From an uncultured Methanobrevibacter sp. (GTDB lineage Archaea > Methanobacteriota > Methanobacteria > Methanobacteriales > Methanobacteriaceae), in contig NZ_CACXNW010000003.1 in assembly GCF_902769175.1 (NCBI RefSeq), forward strand, positions 1 through 64,000: a stretch of 64,000 bases of DNA. The letters are read 5' to 3'. The position numbers and the translations under genes were made by a program. Positions within the stretch are counted from its first letter, which is position 1, and every line of letters starts with the position of its first letter. The notes under the pieces were generated by a model. The model did not search any database and was not told the DNA's origin. It was given only the letters and a program-made list of their open reading frames with translations. Shown here in pieces: positions 63,451-64,000 of the stretch.

Positions 63451-63535
63451 TGCTTGCCTCTTTATAAATAAATAAAAAAATAATAAAATAATAATTTTGA
63501 TAATAAGATAATTGAATAATTAATGCAAAGTATAT

Positions 63536-63591
63536 AACACTTGCATATGCAATTGTCCTATACTTGTATATGCAAGTGTTGATATATAAAA
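63536..63591 (-). promoter_or_regulatory. MATE promoter with large operator palindrome
   Basis: Arms AACACTTGCATATGCAA (63536-63552) and TTGTATATGCAAGTGTT (63564-63580) are inverted repeats with one mismatch and an 11-bp spacer. Each arm is itself nearly palindromic (TTGCATATGCAA). A TATA-like ATATATAAA at 63583-63591 (minus strand) places the transcription start in the middle of the pair. It is a probable binding site for two MarR dimers. Confidence 0.7.
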
Positions 63592-63679
63592 GTTTTGATT
63601 ATTAAAAATATGAAGAAATTCTAAAATCAGTAAAATTAGAAAAAAAATAAAAAAAGAATAGTTTAAAATATTATTTAAA

Positions 63680-64000
63680 CTATTTTAAAGCTTCCTCTAC
63701 AGCTACTGCAACAGCAACTGTTGCACCTACCATAGGGTTATTGCCCATACCGATTAATCCCATCATTTCCACGTGGGCAGGTACGGAACTTGAACCAGCA
63801 AATTGAGCATCAGAATGCATTCTTCCTAAAGTGTCAGTCATACCATAGGAAGCAGGACCTGCTGCCATATTGTCTGGGTGCAAGGTTCTTCCAGTTCCTC
63901 CACCAGATGCAACAGAGAAGTATTTTTTGCCTTCAAGAACACATTCCTTCTTATAGGTTCCAGCAACTGGGTGTTGGAATCTTGTAGGGTTGGTTGAGTT
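63680..64000 (-). CDS. C-terminal fragment of a conserved methanogen protein, possibly DUF2193 family
   Basis: The frame is open to the window edge, so only the last 106 residues are visible. They contain GGGTGRTLHPDNMAAGPASYG, DTLGRMHSDAQFAGSSSVPA and GLIGMGNNPMVGATVAVAVAVEE. The glycine- and methionine-rich, highly regular sequence suggests a conserved, abundant metabolic protein. From memory it fits the C-terminus of the methanogen DUF2193 family, but I am not certain. It does not match the ends of McrA, McrB or McrG. Confidence 0.5.
   Translation of the reverse strand, partial: NSTNPTRFQHPVAGTYKKECVLEGKKYFSVASGGGTGRTLHPDNMAAGPASYGMTDTLGRMHSDAQFAGSSSVPAHVEMMGLIGMGNNPMVGATVAVAVAVEEALK

Noticed and set aside
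63680-64000. End of methyl-coenzyme M reductase subunit B
   Set aside because: The C-terminus does not match the end of McrB, McrA or McrG as I know them, and no mcrD follows downstream.

Overview
The window looks like a chromosome segment of a gut or rumen methanogen of the order Methanobacteriales, most probably a Methanobrevibacter of the M. ruminantium type. The reasons are: very AT-rich DNA; archaeal TATA boxes; ribosome binding sites of the GGTGAT/GGAGG type; a secreted GGAI-repeat adhesin-like protein; a swivel-domain phosphomevalonate dehydratase small subunit; a TruD pseudouridine synthase; an archaeal tRNA-Arg(GCG) without encoded CCA; and a large non-ribosomal peptide synthetase (NRPS), which is rare in archaea but was reported in M. 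ruminantium M1. No 16S, mcrA or other decisive marker is present.

Layout. 0.3-24 kb is an accessory region: a broken MATE exporter with an RsbW-like tail, a TetR-acetyltransferase fusion, a flavin reductase, uracil-DNA glycosylase, a ~13.9 kb NRPS on the minus strand, a second MATE/RsbW-like fusion divergent from it, then a MarR regulator and a third MATE. 24-32 kb holds a secreted chagasin-like inhibitor, an MFS exporter, two NSS-type sodium symporters and an adhesin-like protein. 32.3-39.6 kb is a complete trpEGDCFBA operon on the minus strand. 40-54 kb holds TrkH, CopA/CopZ copper export, an amidohydrolase, the phosphomevalonate dehydratase small subunit, an SDR/MarR pair, a pyridoxal/HMP-type kinase with a CytX-like transporter, a TMEM175-like channel and TraX. 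53.7-64 kb holds truD, tRNA-Arg, a pilin-like protein, a methyltransferase, an AIR-synthase-like protein, a ferredoxin, CstA, a fourth MATE with its MarR, and the end of a conserved methanogen protein.

The NRPS is the most notable system. Read through its disruptions it is half-C / A-T-E / C-A-T-E / C-A-T-E / C-T. Every adenylating module carries an epimerization domain, the first condensation domain lacks its HHxxxDG lobe, and the last module has no adenylation domain, only a 3 x 17-residue repeat where one would be expected. No release domain is present. Its divergent promoter region contains about five direct repeats spaced about 21 bp apart. Two MATE exporters with degenerate anti-sigma-kinase-like tails flank it.

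Two window-wide patterns matter for any reader. First, about seventeen reading-frame disruptions occur, mostly single-base indels in short homopolymers and also in trpA and trpB. This looks more like sequencing or assembly error than decay, although four in-frame stops (three TGA, one TAG) are not explained by simple indels. Second, short tandem duplications (33-65 bp) are everywhere between genes. They often copy the 3' end and stop codon of the upstream gene, and in-frame versions sit in NRPS linkers.
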